Positions 8,571 to 16,847 of a stretch of 64,000 nucleotides of DNA are shown piece by piece. Position 1 is the stretch's first letter; every line of letters starts with the position of its first letter. The DNA is taken from positions 62,001 to 126,000 of the forward strand of contig NZ_FZOB01000005.1 in the NCBI RefSeq assembly GCF_900188395.1, in the 5' to 3' direction. This DNA is from Desulfurobacterium atlanticum. GTDB lineage: Bacteria; Aquificota; Aquificia; Desulfurobacteriales; Desulfurobacteriaceae. Under the pieces are notes generated by a model. That model made no database searches and was not told the DNA's origin. It saw nothing but the letters and a program-made list of their open reading frames with translations. A program made the position numbers and the translations under genes.

Positions 8571-9093
8571 CGTAAACCTCTATAAGTACCTCTTCCATAT
8601 CCTCTTTAAGGGCAAGCTCTATTTTGTCAATTATTCCTGTTAGATAAAAATATCCAAAATAGGCAGGAATCGCTACACATAGTCCTTCTGCAGTGGTTAA
8701 AAGAGCTGTCCATATCCCATCAGCAAGCTGAGCGGGATTGACACTGTATCCACTTCCAGCTACATTGTGAAAAGCCTCTATCATTCCTATGACAGTTCCA
8801 AGAAGTCCAAGGAGGGGAGCTATGGATGATGCTAATTTTATAAAACTCACCCTCCTTTCACATTCGGCTATTATTTTGGCACCTTTAAGTGATAAAAGAT
8901 TTTCTATTACTTCAGGAGTTTTATTTTCTATATCCTTAATGGTTTGCATCAGCTCTTTTTTAAATCCCTGCTTTTTTACCTGTTTGTAAAATCTGTTTAA
9001 AACAAATACCCTTTCAAGAAAAACTGCAAATGTAGTTATTGAAAGAAGCAGTAAAACGTATCCTATAAATCCACTTTTTGCAAGTAGTTCCAT
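8542..9093 (-). CDS. exbB: ExbB-type (MotA/TolQ/ExbB) proton channel subunit
   Basis: Protein of 183 residues with three membrane segments. The conserved MotA/TolQ/ExbB core is visible: SIAPLLGLLGTVIGMIEAF followed by GIWTALLTTAEGLCVAIPAY. It forms the pentameric channel that with ExbD uses the proton gradient to energise TonB. It is shorter than E. coli ExbB (244) because it lacks the longer N-terminal periplasmic part. The ATG directly follows the TAG stop of the upstream stress protein, so the two are probably cotranscribed. Confidence 0.9.
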   Translation of the reverse strand: MELLAKSGFIGYVLLLLSITTFAVFLERVFVLNRFYKQVKKQGFKKELMQTIKDIENKTPEVIENLLSLKGAKIIAECERRVSFIKLASSIAPLLGLLGTVIGMIEAFHNVAGSGYSVNPAQLADGIWTALLTTAEGLCVAIPAYFGYFYLTGIIDKIELALKEDMEEVLIEVYGDRVQKKER

Positions 9094-9996
9094 CTACTCT
9101 CCGTTTTTCAGCATCTCTTTGATCTTTTCTGTCTCCCTTTCTGGTGGCACAAGAAGAACCGGAATGTCAGCGTCATCGGTTACTTTTTGAGCTACACTTC
9201 CAAACCAGAAAAGGTTATATTTCATTCTTTCCTCTTCGTGGGTTCCGATAATTCCCATTGCTATAAGATTTACATTCTCTTCCTGAGCAGATTCAAGAAT
9301 GGCATCTGCAGGGTCTGTATGCTCTATAAGCTTATAAGAAACATCTTTTATGCCTTCTGCCTTAAGATGTTCTACAATTTCCTTTAGTTTATTTTCTACT
9401 TCTTCTATATTATCTCTTCTCTTAAGAACATGGGTAACAACGACTTTTTCAATTAAAGGTTTAAATTTAAGTATATATTCCACCGTTCTGTAAGCGTTTT
9501 TTGATAAATCTGTTGCTATCTCTATTTTCTCAAAAATGGAAACTTTCTCGTGCTCTTTAAAGGTTGAGGGGAATACAAGAACTGGAAAAGCGGTAACTTT
9601 TATGAATGTTAGGGCTGTTGAGCCGAGACTGCTAAATAGTATTCCTAAGAAGCTTCTTCTTTTTCTGTGTCCTAAAATGACAAGATCAACATTTTCATCA
9701 AGTGCTGTTTCAAGAATTTTCTCAACAGCTTTTCCAAGTTTTACATAATATTTTGCTTTAATTCCATATTCCTCAAGAAGCAGCTGCCACTTTCTAAAAC
9801 CTTCTGCAGCTTTCTTCTTCTCCTTTTCAAGTTCACCTTTTAGAAGTTCCCCTGTTTTTGGAACAATAACTTTTTCAAGTTCTACAACGTATAAAAAAAC
9901 AACTTCTTCAAGTCCTGCTTCTTTTAGTTTGATTATCTCTTTTAAAATTCCAAATGAAAACTTTTCAAAGATTGTAGGAAACAGCACTTTCATCAT
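9094..9996 (-). CDS. Tandem-domain universal stress protein
   Basis: Two UspA-type domains in one chain (about 300 residues): residues 1-155 and 165-295. Each has the alpha/beta hydrophobic fold; the second has the usual end (FGSVAQKVTDDADIPVLLVPP), the first a less regular loop (LGHRKRRSFLGILFSSLGSTA). Usp proteins bind nucleotides or act in stress responses; partners are unknown. The first possible ATG is at 10005, but the stretch GGGGG lies just before the ATGs at 9996 and 9993, so one of these is more likely. The gene sits between a DUF39 protein and exbB, on the same strand. Confidence 0.8.
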   Translation of the reverse strand: MMKVLFPTIFEKFSFGILKEIIKLKEAGLEEVVFLYVVELEKVIVPKTGELLKGELEKEKKKAAEGFRKWQLLLEEYGIKAKYYVKLGKAVEKILETALDENVDLVILGHRKRRSFLGILFSSLGSTALTFIKVTAFPVLVFPSTFKEHEKVSIFEKIEIATDLSKNAYRTVEYILKFKPLIEKVVVTHVLKRRDNIEEVENKLKEIVEHLKAEGIKDVSYKLIEHTDPADAILESAQEENVNLIAMGIIGTHEEERMKYNLFWFGSVAQKVTDDADIPVLLVPPERETEKIKEMLKNGE

Positions 9997-10012
9997 AGCC
10001 CCCATAGAACTT

Positions 10013-11128
10013 TTAAGTTAAACCTATTTTATCAAAAGTTTTAAGCATTGTTGCTATCTCTCTTGCTCTTTTAAGAGAGGATTGTCTGAATGCTATACTA
10101 TATGATCTTCCATTGATATCAACTGTTCCTGTATTTCCTTCTACAGCTTTATGAGGACATTTTAAGAGGCATCTTCCACAGAACATGCAATGAGAGAGAA
10201 AACCCTCTTCTTTTCTGAATGCGTCTGCCGGGCAGAACTCTTCCACAAAACACGGGCTGCAGTTTTTACATTTTTCTTTACTGAAAGAAAAACTTTCGTC
10301 AAATTTCCATACATCCTGGTACGATTTTTTACAGATAACATCTCTTCCAACTACATTTGCTACAGGGAGTGTGATTTTATCAGGCGTTTTCTTTACTATT
10401 TTTTTGTATTCCTCTTTCGTTATTTTTCTTTTTATCCCAAGGCCAAGATAGTACTCTACACCTCCGCCTGTTTTAAATATTCCAAAATATTCCTTTTTAA
10501 CCTCTCTTAAATCACATAAAACAGCTATGTTCGGCTTTTCAGGTTTACTTCTCGTTCCTTCTCCTGTTACTACTCCTGTTGTTCCGGCTATGAATATTTT
10601 TTCTCCCGGTTTTATGGTGAAGTGTTCATGAGGATTTAGTGCTCCGCACCCTGAAAATGTAAACTCCCCGGGATTTAATGTATCTGCTGCAAATATTGTT
10701 TTTACAGGCTCATAACTTATGAATCCCATGTAGTTTTTTACACATACCCTTGTAAAGAAAAGTTTAGCGTAGTCAAAATCTTTTAAAGATAGATTAATTT
10801 CTAAAACATCTTTTTTTCCGTTTAACTTTTCAGCTGTTACAATTGCTTTTACCTTTCTGCCTTCAATCAACTTCTGTATAAAAGCAGGTCTGCTAACTAT
10901 ACCATCAACAAGTCCAAGTGTTTCGTTGGGTGCAGGACCAACAGAAGTATCTTCACCATCTATTGAAACTTTTACTGCTTTACGGTATTTTCCACTTTCT
11001 GCAAACCGAAATTCGTAGATGAGAGCCGGTGTTGAAATTACAGCAAAAGTTGCACAGGTAACACCATCTATCTGATTAAAAGGTATGGCTCTGGTTTGAA
11101 TCTCTTCAACGGTATATATTCCTTCCAT
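10013..11128 (-). CDS. DUF39 (HcyBio) protein fused to a 2[4Fe-4S] ferredoxin domain
   Basis: Residues about 1-262 match the DUF39/homocysteine-biosynthesis fold by eye: YTVEEIQ, DGVTCATFAV, the motif SVGPAPNETLGLVDG, the Cys161 region (FTFSGCGALNPHEHF), and the GTTGVVTGEGT glycine loop. Residues about 284-330 are a bacterial-type ferredoxin domain with Cys287/290/293/299 and Cys314/317/320/324. In methanogens, DUF39 proteins with ferredoxin partners convert aspartate semialdehyde to homocysteine using sulfide. The fused form also resembles the family called methanogenesis marker 16. Which reaction this protein catalyses cannot be told from sequence alone. A good ribosome site (gaggagaacgt) precedes the ATG. 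Confidence 0.72.
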   Translation of the reverse strand: MEGIYTVEEIQTRAIPFNQIDGVTCATFAVISTPALIYEFRFAESGKYRKAVKVSIDGEDTSVGPAPNETLGLVDGIVSRPAFIQKLIEGRKVKAIVTAEKLNGKKDVLEINLSLKDFDYAKLFFTRVCVKNYMGFISYEPVKTIFAADTLNPGEFTFSGCGALNPHEHFTIKPGEKIFIAGTTGVVTGEGTRSKPEKPNIAVLCDLREVKKEYFGIFKTGGGVEYYLGLGIKRKITKEEYKKIVKKTPDKITLPVANVVGRDVICKKSYQDVWKFDESFSFSKEKCKNCSPCFVEEFCPADAFRKEEGFLSHCMFCGRCLLKCPHKAVEGNTGTVDINGRSYSIAFRQSSLKRAREIATMLKTFDKIGLT

Positions 11129-11151
11129 ACGTTCTCCTCAATAGGAATAGG

Positions 11152-11180
11152 TTTAATCTTCTCCCTGAAATACTTATAAT
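11152..11180 (+). promoter_or_regulatory. Possible sigma70-type promoter for the UbiA gene
   Basis: A perfect -10 box TATAAT at 11175-11180 with a weak -35 (tttaat, 11152-11157) 17 bases upstream, in the divergent gap before the prenyltransferase gene. The spacing to the ATG at 11212 is suitable. Confidence 0.35.
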
Positions 11181-11211
11181 TTATGTTGATTTCTTTCTTG
11201 TGGAGAGTGTT

Positions 11212-12162
11212 ATGGTAAGTTACGAGAAAATAAAAGCTTTTATAAGGCTTTCAAAGCCGTTTAAGTTTCTTACTATGATTTATCCGTTTCTCCTTGGAAC
11301 GGTGATTGCCATATGGGATACAGGAAAGGTGGATGTTGGACTTTTTCTTATCAGTCTTGGAATACTGATTTTAGCTGTTGAATGTGTTTATGTTCAGAAT
11401 GATGTTGCCGATTTAAAAACTGACAGTGAAAATCCTTCTGCTTTCACTGGTGGGTCAAAAGTTCTTGTGGAAGGGCTTATGAAGCCTAAAGAAGCCCTTT
11501 TTATTGCCTATCTTTCTGGTATTCTTGCTGTTTTGCTCGGACTTATTTTTGTTTTTAAATACCGTTTTTCATGGAATTTTTACCTTTTATGTTTTGTTCT
11601 TTTTATTCTGGCTTACGGTTATACCGGCTGGCCGTTTAAATTTGCTTATAGGGGACTTGGAGAAATTGTTCTTGCATTTACAAATGCCGTTGCTCCTACT
11701 CTTATAGCGTATATGTTTCAGGCAAGACATTTTTCATGGTTGCCTGTAGTTTTATCTGTTCCTTACATGGTTTCAGTGTTTGCTCAAAAAGTTTTGAGAG
11801 AATTTCCAGATTATGGACCGGATAGGAAAGCCGGGAAAAGGAATCTGGTTGTTAGATTTGGAAAAGAAAGAATGGCTCCTGTTTATTTTTTCTCCCTTTA
11901 TGTTTATATTTTCTCTCTGATTTTTGCTGTTTTCTTTCTGATTCATAAGAGATTATATCTTATATCGGTTTTACCCGTAGCTTATCTGTTTGTTCTCTGT
12001 TATAAAATTATATCTATCGTGAAGTGGCGTCCTGATTTTTATAACGATTACGAAGTGTTAAAAGTTTTAAATGGTAAAGGTTTTAAGTTGATGTTTGACA
12101 CAAATATTGTGTTTATCTTTATTCTTTTTCTGGATTTGTTTATAAAGAAGGTGAGAGGATAA
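11212..12162 (+). CDS. UbiA-family prenyltransferase (MenA/UbiA-like)
   Basis: Integral membrane protein of about 316 residues with 8-9 membrane segments. The two Asp-rich motifs of UbiA prenyltransferases are present: NDVADLKTDSEN (first) and DYGPDRKAGKRNL (second). These bind the polyprenyl diphosphate and attach it to an aromatic acceptor. Menaquinone formation is the most likely role in this kind of organism, but heme O or (bacterio)chlorophyll-type relatives cannot be excluded. I chose the ATG at 11212 because GGAGAG lies five bases upstream; an in-frame GTG at 11200 is possible. It converges on the radical SAM gene, with an inverted repeat between them. Confidence 0.75.
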   Translation: MVSYEKIKAFIRLSKPFKFLTMIYPFLLGTVIAIWDTGKVDVGLFLISLGILILAVECVYVQNDVADLKTDSENPSAFTGGSKVLVEGLMKPKEALFIAYLSGILAVLLGLIFVFKYRFSWNFYLLCFVLFILAYGYTGWPFKFAYRGLGEIVLAFTNAVAPTLIAYMFQARHFSWLPVVLSVPYMVSVFAQKVLREFPDYGPDRKAGKRNLVVRFGKERMAPVYFFSLYVYIFSLIFAVFFLIHKRLYLISVLPVAYLFVLCYKIISIVKWRPDFYNDYEVLKVLNGKGFKLMFDTNIVFIFILFLDLFIKKVRG

Positions 12163-12173
12163 TTTCCTCTCAC
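12151..12173. terminator. Inverted repeat between convergent genes
   Basis: A 9-base-pair stem (gtgagagga / tcctctcac) with a five-base loop spans the end of the UbiA gene and the 3' end of the radical SAM gene. Flanking T-tracts are weak, so termination is likely but not certain. Confidence 0.45.
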
Positions 12174-13507
12174 TCATTTACAGCAAACGCTCTATCGGAA
12201 TCATTAATAAGTTTTTTAAGTTCACTTTCAACTTCAACAGAACCCTTCTTTCCTATATACCTTAATCTGTTGGCATAAACGAAGAACTGTCTGAGCATTA
12301 TCAGGAAGGCATACATCCCTTTTTTTGTTGTATAAACATTGCCCCTTTCTTCAGTTGCCATTCCCATGAGCTTAACAAACCGTGATTCCCACCACAGCCC
12401 CCTTTCATAAGGCACACCGAATCTTTCTTCAAATTTCTCTTTGTTTAATCTTCTTCCAAAAAGACTCATCATCATGTAGTATCTCATGTGATCTTTCTTC
12501 GCAAGTTTATATGAACGCATAATGGTTGGAAACTTACCTTCCTTTATAAGTGTTATGTAGAGAGGAATTGTGTAGGCGTTCATATTCACATACCCGTTGG
12601 AAAAAGAGAAAGAACCACATCCAACTCCGATATAGTCCTGATAATCTACGATGTATTCATCTATCATATCTATCTTTTTATCTTCCCTTTTTCTTGAGAA
12701 GCACCAGGAAGAAGCTGGAATATACTTTTCTCTCATTGTAGGAAGTATTGTATTGAAATACATGTTTTTTTCTTTATCATAATCAACTTTTCCCATCTGT
12801 TTGATGTTGTGAACATTTTGCTCTGCAACCATAAGAGGATAGCAGGTTATCTGGTCAGCTCCAAGCTCTATTGCCGTTTCAAGGTCTGATTTAAGAATCT
12901 CTTTTGTTTGCGTCGGCAGATTAAATATGAAATCAAGATTTACTATTCTAAATTTTCCAATTAACTCTTTAACCCTTTCTTTTATCTCTTCTCCACTTCC
13001 ATACTTTTCATATCTTCCTATCTCTTTTAAAAGGGTATCATTAAAGCTCTGTATTCCCACAGAAAGCCTGTCAAGCCCTGCTTCCTGAAATATTTTCACC
13101 GTTTCATCGGAAATTCTTGGATTTGCTTCTATGGAGATTTCTGTGATGTTAAACTCTTTTCTTATAAGTTGAAGAATTTCGGCTAGTTCATCTGGAACTG
13201 TTGTTGGAGTACCTCCGCCAACGTATGCAGAGTTAAAGTCATAACCTAAATCTTTATACATCTCTATCTCTTTCTTTACCGCCTGGAAGTACTCTTTTAT
13301 AGTATTTTTATACTTGTAAAGGTCGTAGCTGTTAAAGCAACAGAATGGACATACTTCTTCACAGTAAGGCACATGGATATAGAGAAGCTTCTTTCCTTTA
13401 CTGTTCATATCATCAGCCGGTGCTTCTCCTACGGCTTTCCTGAAAACAAGTGTTTTAGAAAGTTTATATCTCATTGCTGGAACAAGGGCTGAATTGATTA
13501 AGTTCAT
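12170..13507 (-). CDS. HemN/HemW-like radical SAM protein
   Basis: Radical SAM protein of 445 residues. The [4Fe-4S] cluster motif is Cys49-x3-Cys53-x2-Cys56, followed at once by Cys57. The barrel has the family marks GGGTPT (SAM binding), SIEANP, RLSVGIQSF and FIFNLPTQT, typical of the coproporphyrinogen III oxidase-like group. Classical HemN has CX3CX2CXC; here it is CX2CC. The N-terminal 40 residues and the C-terminal winged-helix-like part are longer than in HemW. It may be a heme chaperone, a methyltransferase or another radical SAM enzyme. The neighbouring UbiA and SurE genes do not settle the question. Confidence 0.7.
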   Translation of the reverse strand: MNLINSALVPAMRYKLSKTLVFRKAVGEAPADDMNSKGKKLLYIHVPYCEEVCPFCCFNSYDLYKYKNTIKEYFQAVKKEIEMYKDLGYDFNSAYVGGGTPTTVPDELAEILQLIRKEFNITEISIEANPRISDETVKIFQEAGLDRLSVGIQSFNDTLLKEIGRYEKYGSGEEIKERVKELIGKFRIVNLDFIFNLPTQTKEILKSDLETAIELGADQITCYPLMVAEQNVHNIKQMGKVDYDKEKNMYFNTILPTMREKYIPASSWCFSRKREDKKIDMIDEYIVDYQDYIGVGCGSFSFSNGYVNMNAYTIPLYITLIKEGKFPTIMRSYKLAKKDHMRYYMMMSLFGRRLNKEKFEERFGVPYERGLWWESRFVKLMGMATEERGNVYTTKKGMYAFLIMLRQFFVYANRLRYIGKKGSVEVESELKKLINDSDRAFAVNE

Positions 13508-13591
13508 TTAAATCCTCCGTATAAGCTTCCTCCAATTAACAATTATAGTTTATAAACTTCTGAATAAACAAATCTTTCTGTTTTAAAATTT

Positions 13592-14191
13592 TTATTTAAG
13601 AATATTGAGCAATTCAATAAAGTTGATTGAAAATTTTTCTTGAGGTTTCTCTTTTAACGGTTGCAGTTCTGTTGATTTTATCTGCTCCCTGTTTTCTACC
13701 AATCTTTCAAAAGCTTCTTTTCCTGTTAGAGTTTTCTTTGATATTTTGTCAACAAAGTATGCATCAACATATTTCCTGTTATAAAGATACAGTTTCCCTT
13801 TAAATGTCGTTCCGTGAAGGTTAACTATCCAGTTGGTATCAAGTGATAGAAGGTTTAAAAGGAATTCCTCTATCCAGCTTTTCTCTTTTGGTTTGCTTAT
13901 TTCAGCTTCTTCAAGGATTTTCATTACACAGTGAACATCACAAGACATTCTGTTTTCCACAGATTTACTTAAAGGGATTATGTCAAGTTTCTCAATCTCC
14001 ATTCTTTTCTCTACTATTTTTTTAAATGCTTCAAAATCTTTTAGGCTGGTTTCATTTTCTTTATATTCTGCAGCGATAACCATTTTGTTTTCTATGTAAA
14101 GAGTGGCTTCCGCATCGGAAAATTTGATAATAATTTCCCACGGATGGAAAGCTTTTAATGCTAAAAAAAGCACTTTTTCAAGTATAAGCAT
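13592..14191 (-). CDS. DUF4388-like (PatA-type) protein
   Basis: Protein of 199 residues with two similar halves. Each half has the pattern of a short beta-hairpin followed by a GKEAF/DFEAF-type helix: WEIIIKFSDAEATLYIENKMVIAAEY near the start, and FKGKLYLYNRKYVDAYFVD then LTGKEAFERLVENREQ in the second half. From memory this resembles DUF4388/PatA N-terminal domains, which accompany response regulators in signalling. The gene lies nine bases downstream of a single-domain response regulator, which fits. Cys84 and Cys88 (SCDVHCVM) might bind a metal; this is only a guess. A function cannot be assigned. Confidence 0.5.
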   Translation of the reverse strand: MLILEKVLFLALKAFHPWEIIIKFSDAEATLYIENKMVIAAEYKENETSLKDFEAFKKIVEKRMEIEKLDIIPLSKSVENRMSCDVHCVMKILEEAEISKPKEKSWIEEFLLNLLSLDTNWIVNLHGTTFKGKLYLYNRKYVDAYFVDKISKKTLTGKEAFERLVENREQIKSTELQPLKEKPQEKFSINFIELLNILK

Positions 14192-14200
14192 CTTATTTCC

Positions 14201-14566
14201 TCATTTAATTATTTTTTCTATTTTTTCTTCAAGTTCTTCTGATGATATAGGTTTTTTTATAAATTCATCAAAAACATCTTTGTACTTCTCAAACTCTTCG
14301 GGATACATTGTAAGAGCTATAACTTTACTTTCAGGGTATTTTCTTTTAACAAATTTCGCCAGTTCTGTTCCTAAACCGTCTTTTAAGTTTATATCAGTAA
14401 TTACCAGGTTAAACTGTTCTTTTTGCAGTTTCTTTACAGCTTCTTTATAACTTTCAGCCTGCTCTATATGGGAAAGGTTTAGTTTTCCCTTGCTTTGAGC
14501 AATTTTTAGAGCTTCTTCCATTATAAGTCTTGTGAATAGAACATCATCAACGATTAAAGCTTTCAA
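14201..14566 (-). CDS. CheY-like single-domain response regulator
   Basis: Receiver domain only (121 residues): acidic pair Asp7-Asp8, phosphoacceptor Asp58 (VITDINLKDG), Thr86 (ALTM) and Lys105 followed by Pro (FIKKP). I chose the TTG at 14566 because AAAGGAGG lies six bases upstream and the chain then starts directly with the first strand (MKALIVDD). The longer form from ATG 14596 adds ten residues that are not part of a receiver. It has no output domain; the DUF4388-like protein encoded just downstream is the likely partner. No histidine kinase is in the window. Confidence 0.88.
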   Translation of the reverse strand: MKALIVDDVLFTRLIMEEALKIAQSKGKLNLSHIEQAESYKEAVKKLQKEQFNLVITDINLKDGLGTELAKFVKRKYPESKVIALTMYPEEFEKYKDVFDEFIKKPISSEELEEKIEKIIK

Positions 14567-14674
14567 AATGTGCCTCCTTTTCCCATTAGCAATCAATATT
14601 ATCTCAAAAATAATTTTCTTGTAAAATAACGCATATATTACTGTTTGTGCAGTTGAGCAAAAAGGAGAAAATTT

Positions 14675-15421
14675 ATGAACATTTTACTTTCAAACGATGA
14701 TGGTATAAGGTCTGAAGGTTTAAAAGCTCTTTACGATGTTCTATGTGAGTTTGGCAATGTTGTTGTAGTAGCCCCTGATAGGGAAAGAAGTGCAGTTGGC
14801 AGGGCTTTAACATTACATAGACCTATAAGATGTGAAAAAGTGGCTGAAAACTGGTATGCTGTTGATGGAACACCTACAAGCTGTGTTTATATAGGTGTTC
14901 ATGCTGTTATGAACGGTAAAAGACCGGACATGATAATCGGAGGGATAAATAGAGGACCAAATCTTGGTGAAGATATTACATACTCCGGGACTGTTTCCAT
15001 AGCGATGGAAGGTGCTCTATTAGGAATTCCGTCTATAGCTTTTTCCCTTGCTGCTTTTAAAGACTTTCATTGGGAATCAGCTGCGAAATGGGCAAAAAAA
15101 GTTGTAAAAACAGTAATAGAAGAAGGGTTACCGGACGGTTGCTGTTTGAATGTTAATATTCCAAATCTGCCTTTTGAGAGTATAAAAGGTATAAAAATTA
15201 CAAGACAGGGAAAAAAAGCTTACAGTGAAAAAGTGGAGGAACGTAAAGATCCCTGGGGTAGAAGCTATTTCTGGATAGGTGGTGAGGAGCCGAACTGGAA
15301 AGCAGAACCTGGTACAGATTACTGGGCTATAAAAAAAGATTTTGTTTCAATAACACCTATTCAGCTTGACCTTACAGATTATAAAGCTCTTGCAGTACTT
15401 GAAAACTACAATTGGAAGTAA
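14675..15421 (+). CDS. surE: 5'/3'-nucleotidase SurE
   Basis: SurE survival protein, 248 residues, a metal-dependent phosphatase acting on nucleoside monophosphates. The metal site residues are Asp8-Asp9 (LLSNDDG), Ser39 (RERSAVG) and Asn92 (GGINRGPNLGED). The Tyr/Ser motif ITYSGTVSIAMEG is typical. Length matches the family. A ribosome site (aaaggagaaaattt) precedes the ATG. It is transcribed away from the response regulator gene and ends at a hairpin facing nuoN. Confidence 0.95.
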   Translation: MNILLSNDDGIRSEGLKALYDVLCEFGNVVVVAPDRERSAVGRALTLHRPIRCEKVAENWYAVDGTPTSCVYIGVHAVMNGKRPDMIIGGINRGPNLGEDITYSGTVSIAMEGALLGIPSIAFSLAAFKDFHWESAAKWAKKVVKTVIEEGLPDGCCLNVNIPNLPFESIKGIKITRQGKKAYSEKVEERKDPWGRSYFWIGGEEPNWKAEPGTDYWAIKKDFVSITPIQLDLTDYKALAVLENYNWK

Positions 15422-15444
15422 GGGGAAATTTGTTCTCCCCTTAC
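15418..15444. terminator. Bidirectional terminator between surE and nuoN
   Basis: Stem gtaagggga (15418-15426) pairs with tccccttac (15436-15444) around a nine-base loop, followed by ctttatc on the + strand. It lies exactly between the convergent ends of surE and the complex I operon. Confidence 0.6.
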
Positions 15445-16847
15445 TTTATCATATTTGTTGCTTTTATTGCTAACTGATAAATTGGGCTTGGTATGATACC
15501 TATTAAGAATACTATCGCTGATAGTATAAGTGCAACAGAAGAATCAAACAGCGAGATGGAAATATCTTTTTCTTCATTTCCTTCTTCAGCATAGGAGAAT
15601 CTTACAAGTTTTAGATAGTAATAAGCTGAAATGGCGGTATTAAGCGCTGCCACCACAATTAACCAATCAAATCCTTTCCCCCAGGCACCTGTTAAAAGGA
15701 AAAATTTGCCTATAAATCCACATGTTGGCGGTAAGCCTGTAAGTGCCATAGCTGCTACTGTGATTGCAAATGCCAGTACAGGAGCTTTTCTATACAGTCC
15801 TTTAAGGTTTTCAAAAGTAATGTTTTCTCCACTTTTTGAAATCTTACAGATAACCCAGAATGCTAAAAAGTTCATAAAAATGTATCCTACTGCGTAAAAT
15901 ACCACATTTGCAAGGGAATCTTTTGATTGAACAAGAAGTGCTACTGTCATATAACCTGCATGGGCTACACTTGAGTATCCAAGAACTCTTTTGATGTCGT
16001 TTTGAACAAGGGCTGTAATATTTCCGACCGTCATTGCAATGGCTGCAAATACAGCAAGGGTTGAAGCAACAGCAGCTGAAGGATATACAGCTTCAAGTAT
16101 TCTTATTAAAACGATTATTGAGCCAAGTTTTGGAATTGTAGCTGAATATGCGGCTGTTTCATTTGACATTCCCTGATACGCATCAGGAGCCCAGAAATGG
16201 AAGGGGAACAGGGCAATTTTAAAGAGAAATCCAACTATAAATAGTGTAAGTCCGACAGTAGCCATAGGATGGGTATTTAAGTTCCATGCTATACTTTTAA
16301 ATTGTGAAAGAAATGTTGTGTGAGCATCAGCGTATATAAAGGATAATCCGTAAAGAGATATTGCCGTCATAACAGCACTGAACATTATGTATTTAATACC
16401 TGCTTCAGCAGCCTCTTTACTCTTTGCTCTTAAAGGAACAACAGCATAAAACGCGTAGGATGCTATCTCAAGAGCTATGTATATCGTTATAAGTTCTACA
16501 GCAGAAGAGATTAGCATTAATCCAAGAGCACTAAGTGACAAAAGTAAAAGATAGTCAGGTTTTTTTTCATCTTCAACAGTTTTGTTCTTTACCGCAAGAA
16601 GTGAAAAAAGGAAGAACCCGATAGATATTGTTGCTTTAAAAATTTGAGAGAGAAGGTCAATTTTATACGTCCCGTAAAATAAAGTGCCTGAATTAAATAA
16701 AGAAAGAACAGAAACAACCACTCCTATTGCTGTAAGATAAGGAAACCAGGAAACATTTTTTTCCCATCTACTTACTGCAAGTATGAAAAGCACCACTACT
16801 ATAAAAAGTTGAAACAGTTCCGGAATTACAAGGGCAAATCCGTTCAT
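15441..16847 (-). CDS. nuoN: Complex I subunit NuoN
   Basis: Antiporter-like membrane subunit of proton-pumping complex I, 468 residues, about 14 membrane segments. Conserved charged residues of the proton path are present: Glu127 in TM5 (IALEIASYAFY) and Lys210 in TM7 (FLFKIALFPFHFWAPDAY). It is the last gene of the 13-gene operon and its start overlaps the end of nuoM by four bases. Length and order (M before N) are as in other complex I operons. Confidence 0.93.
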   Translation of the reverse strand: MNGFALVIPELFQLFIVVVLFILAVSRWEKNVSWFPYLTAIGVVVSVLSLFNSGTLFYGTYKIDLLSQIFKATISIGFFLFSLLAVKNKTVEDEKKPDYLLLLSLSALGLMLISSAVELITIYIALEIASYAFYAVVPLRAKSKEAAEAGIKYIMFSAVMTAISLYGLSFIYADAHTTFLSQFKSIAWNLNTHPMATVGLTLFIVGFLFKIALFPFHFWAPDAYQGMSNETAAYSATIPKLGSIIVLIRILEAVYPSAAVASTLAVFAAIAMTVGNITALVQNDIKRVLGYSSVAHAGYMTVALLVQSKDSLANVVFYAVGYIFMNFLAFWVICKISKSGENITFENLKGLYRKAPVLAFAITVAAMALTGLPPTCGFIGKFFLLTGAWGKGFDWLIVVAALNTAISAYYYLKLVRFSYAEEGNEEKDISISLFDSSVALILSAIVFLIGIIPSPIYQLAIKATNMIK

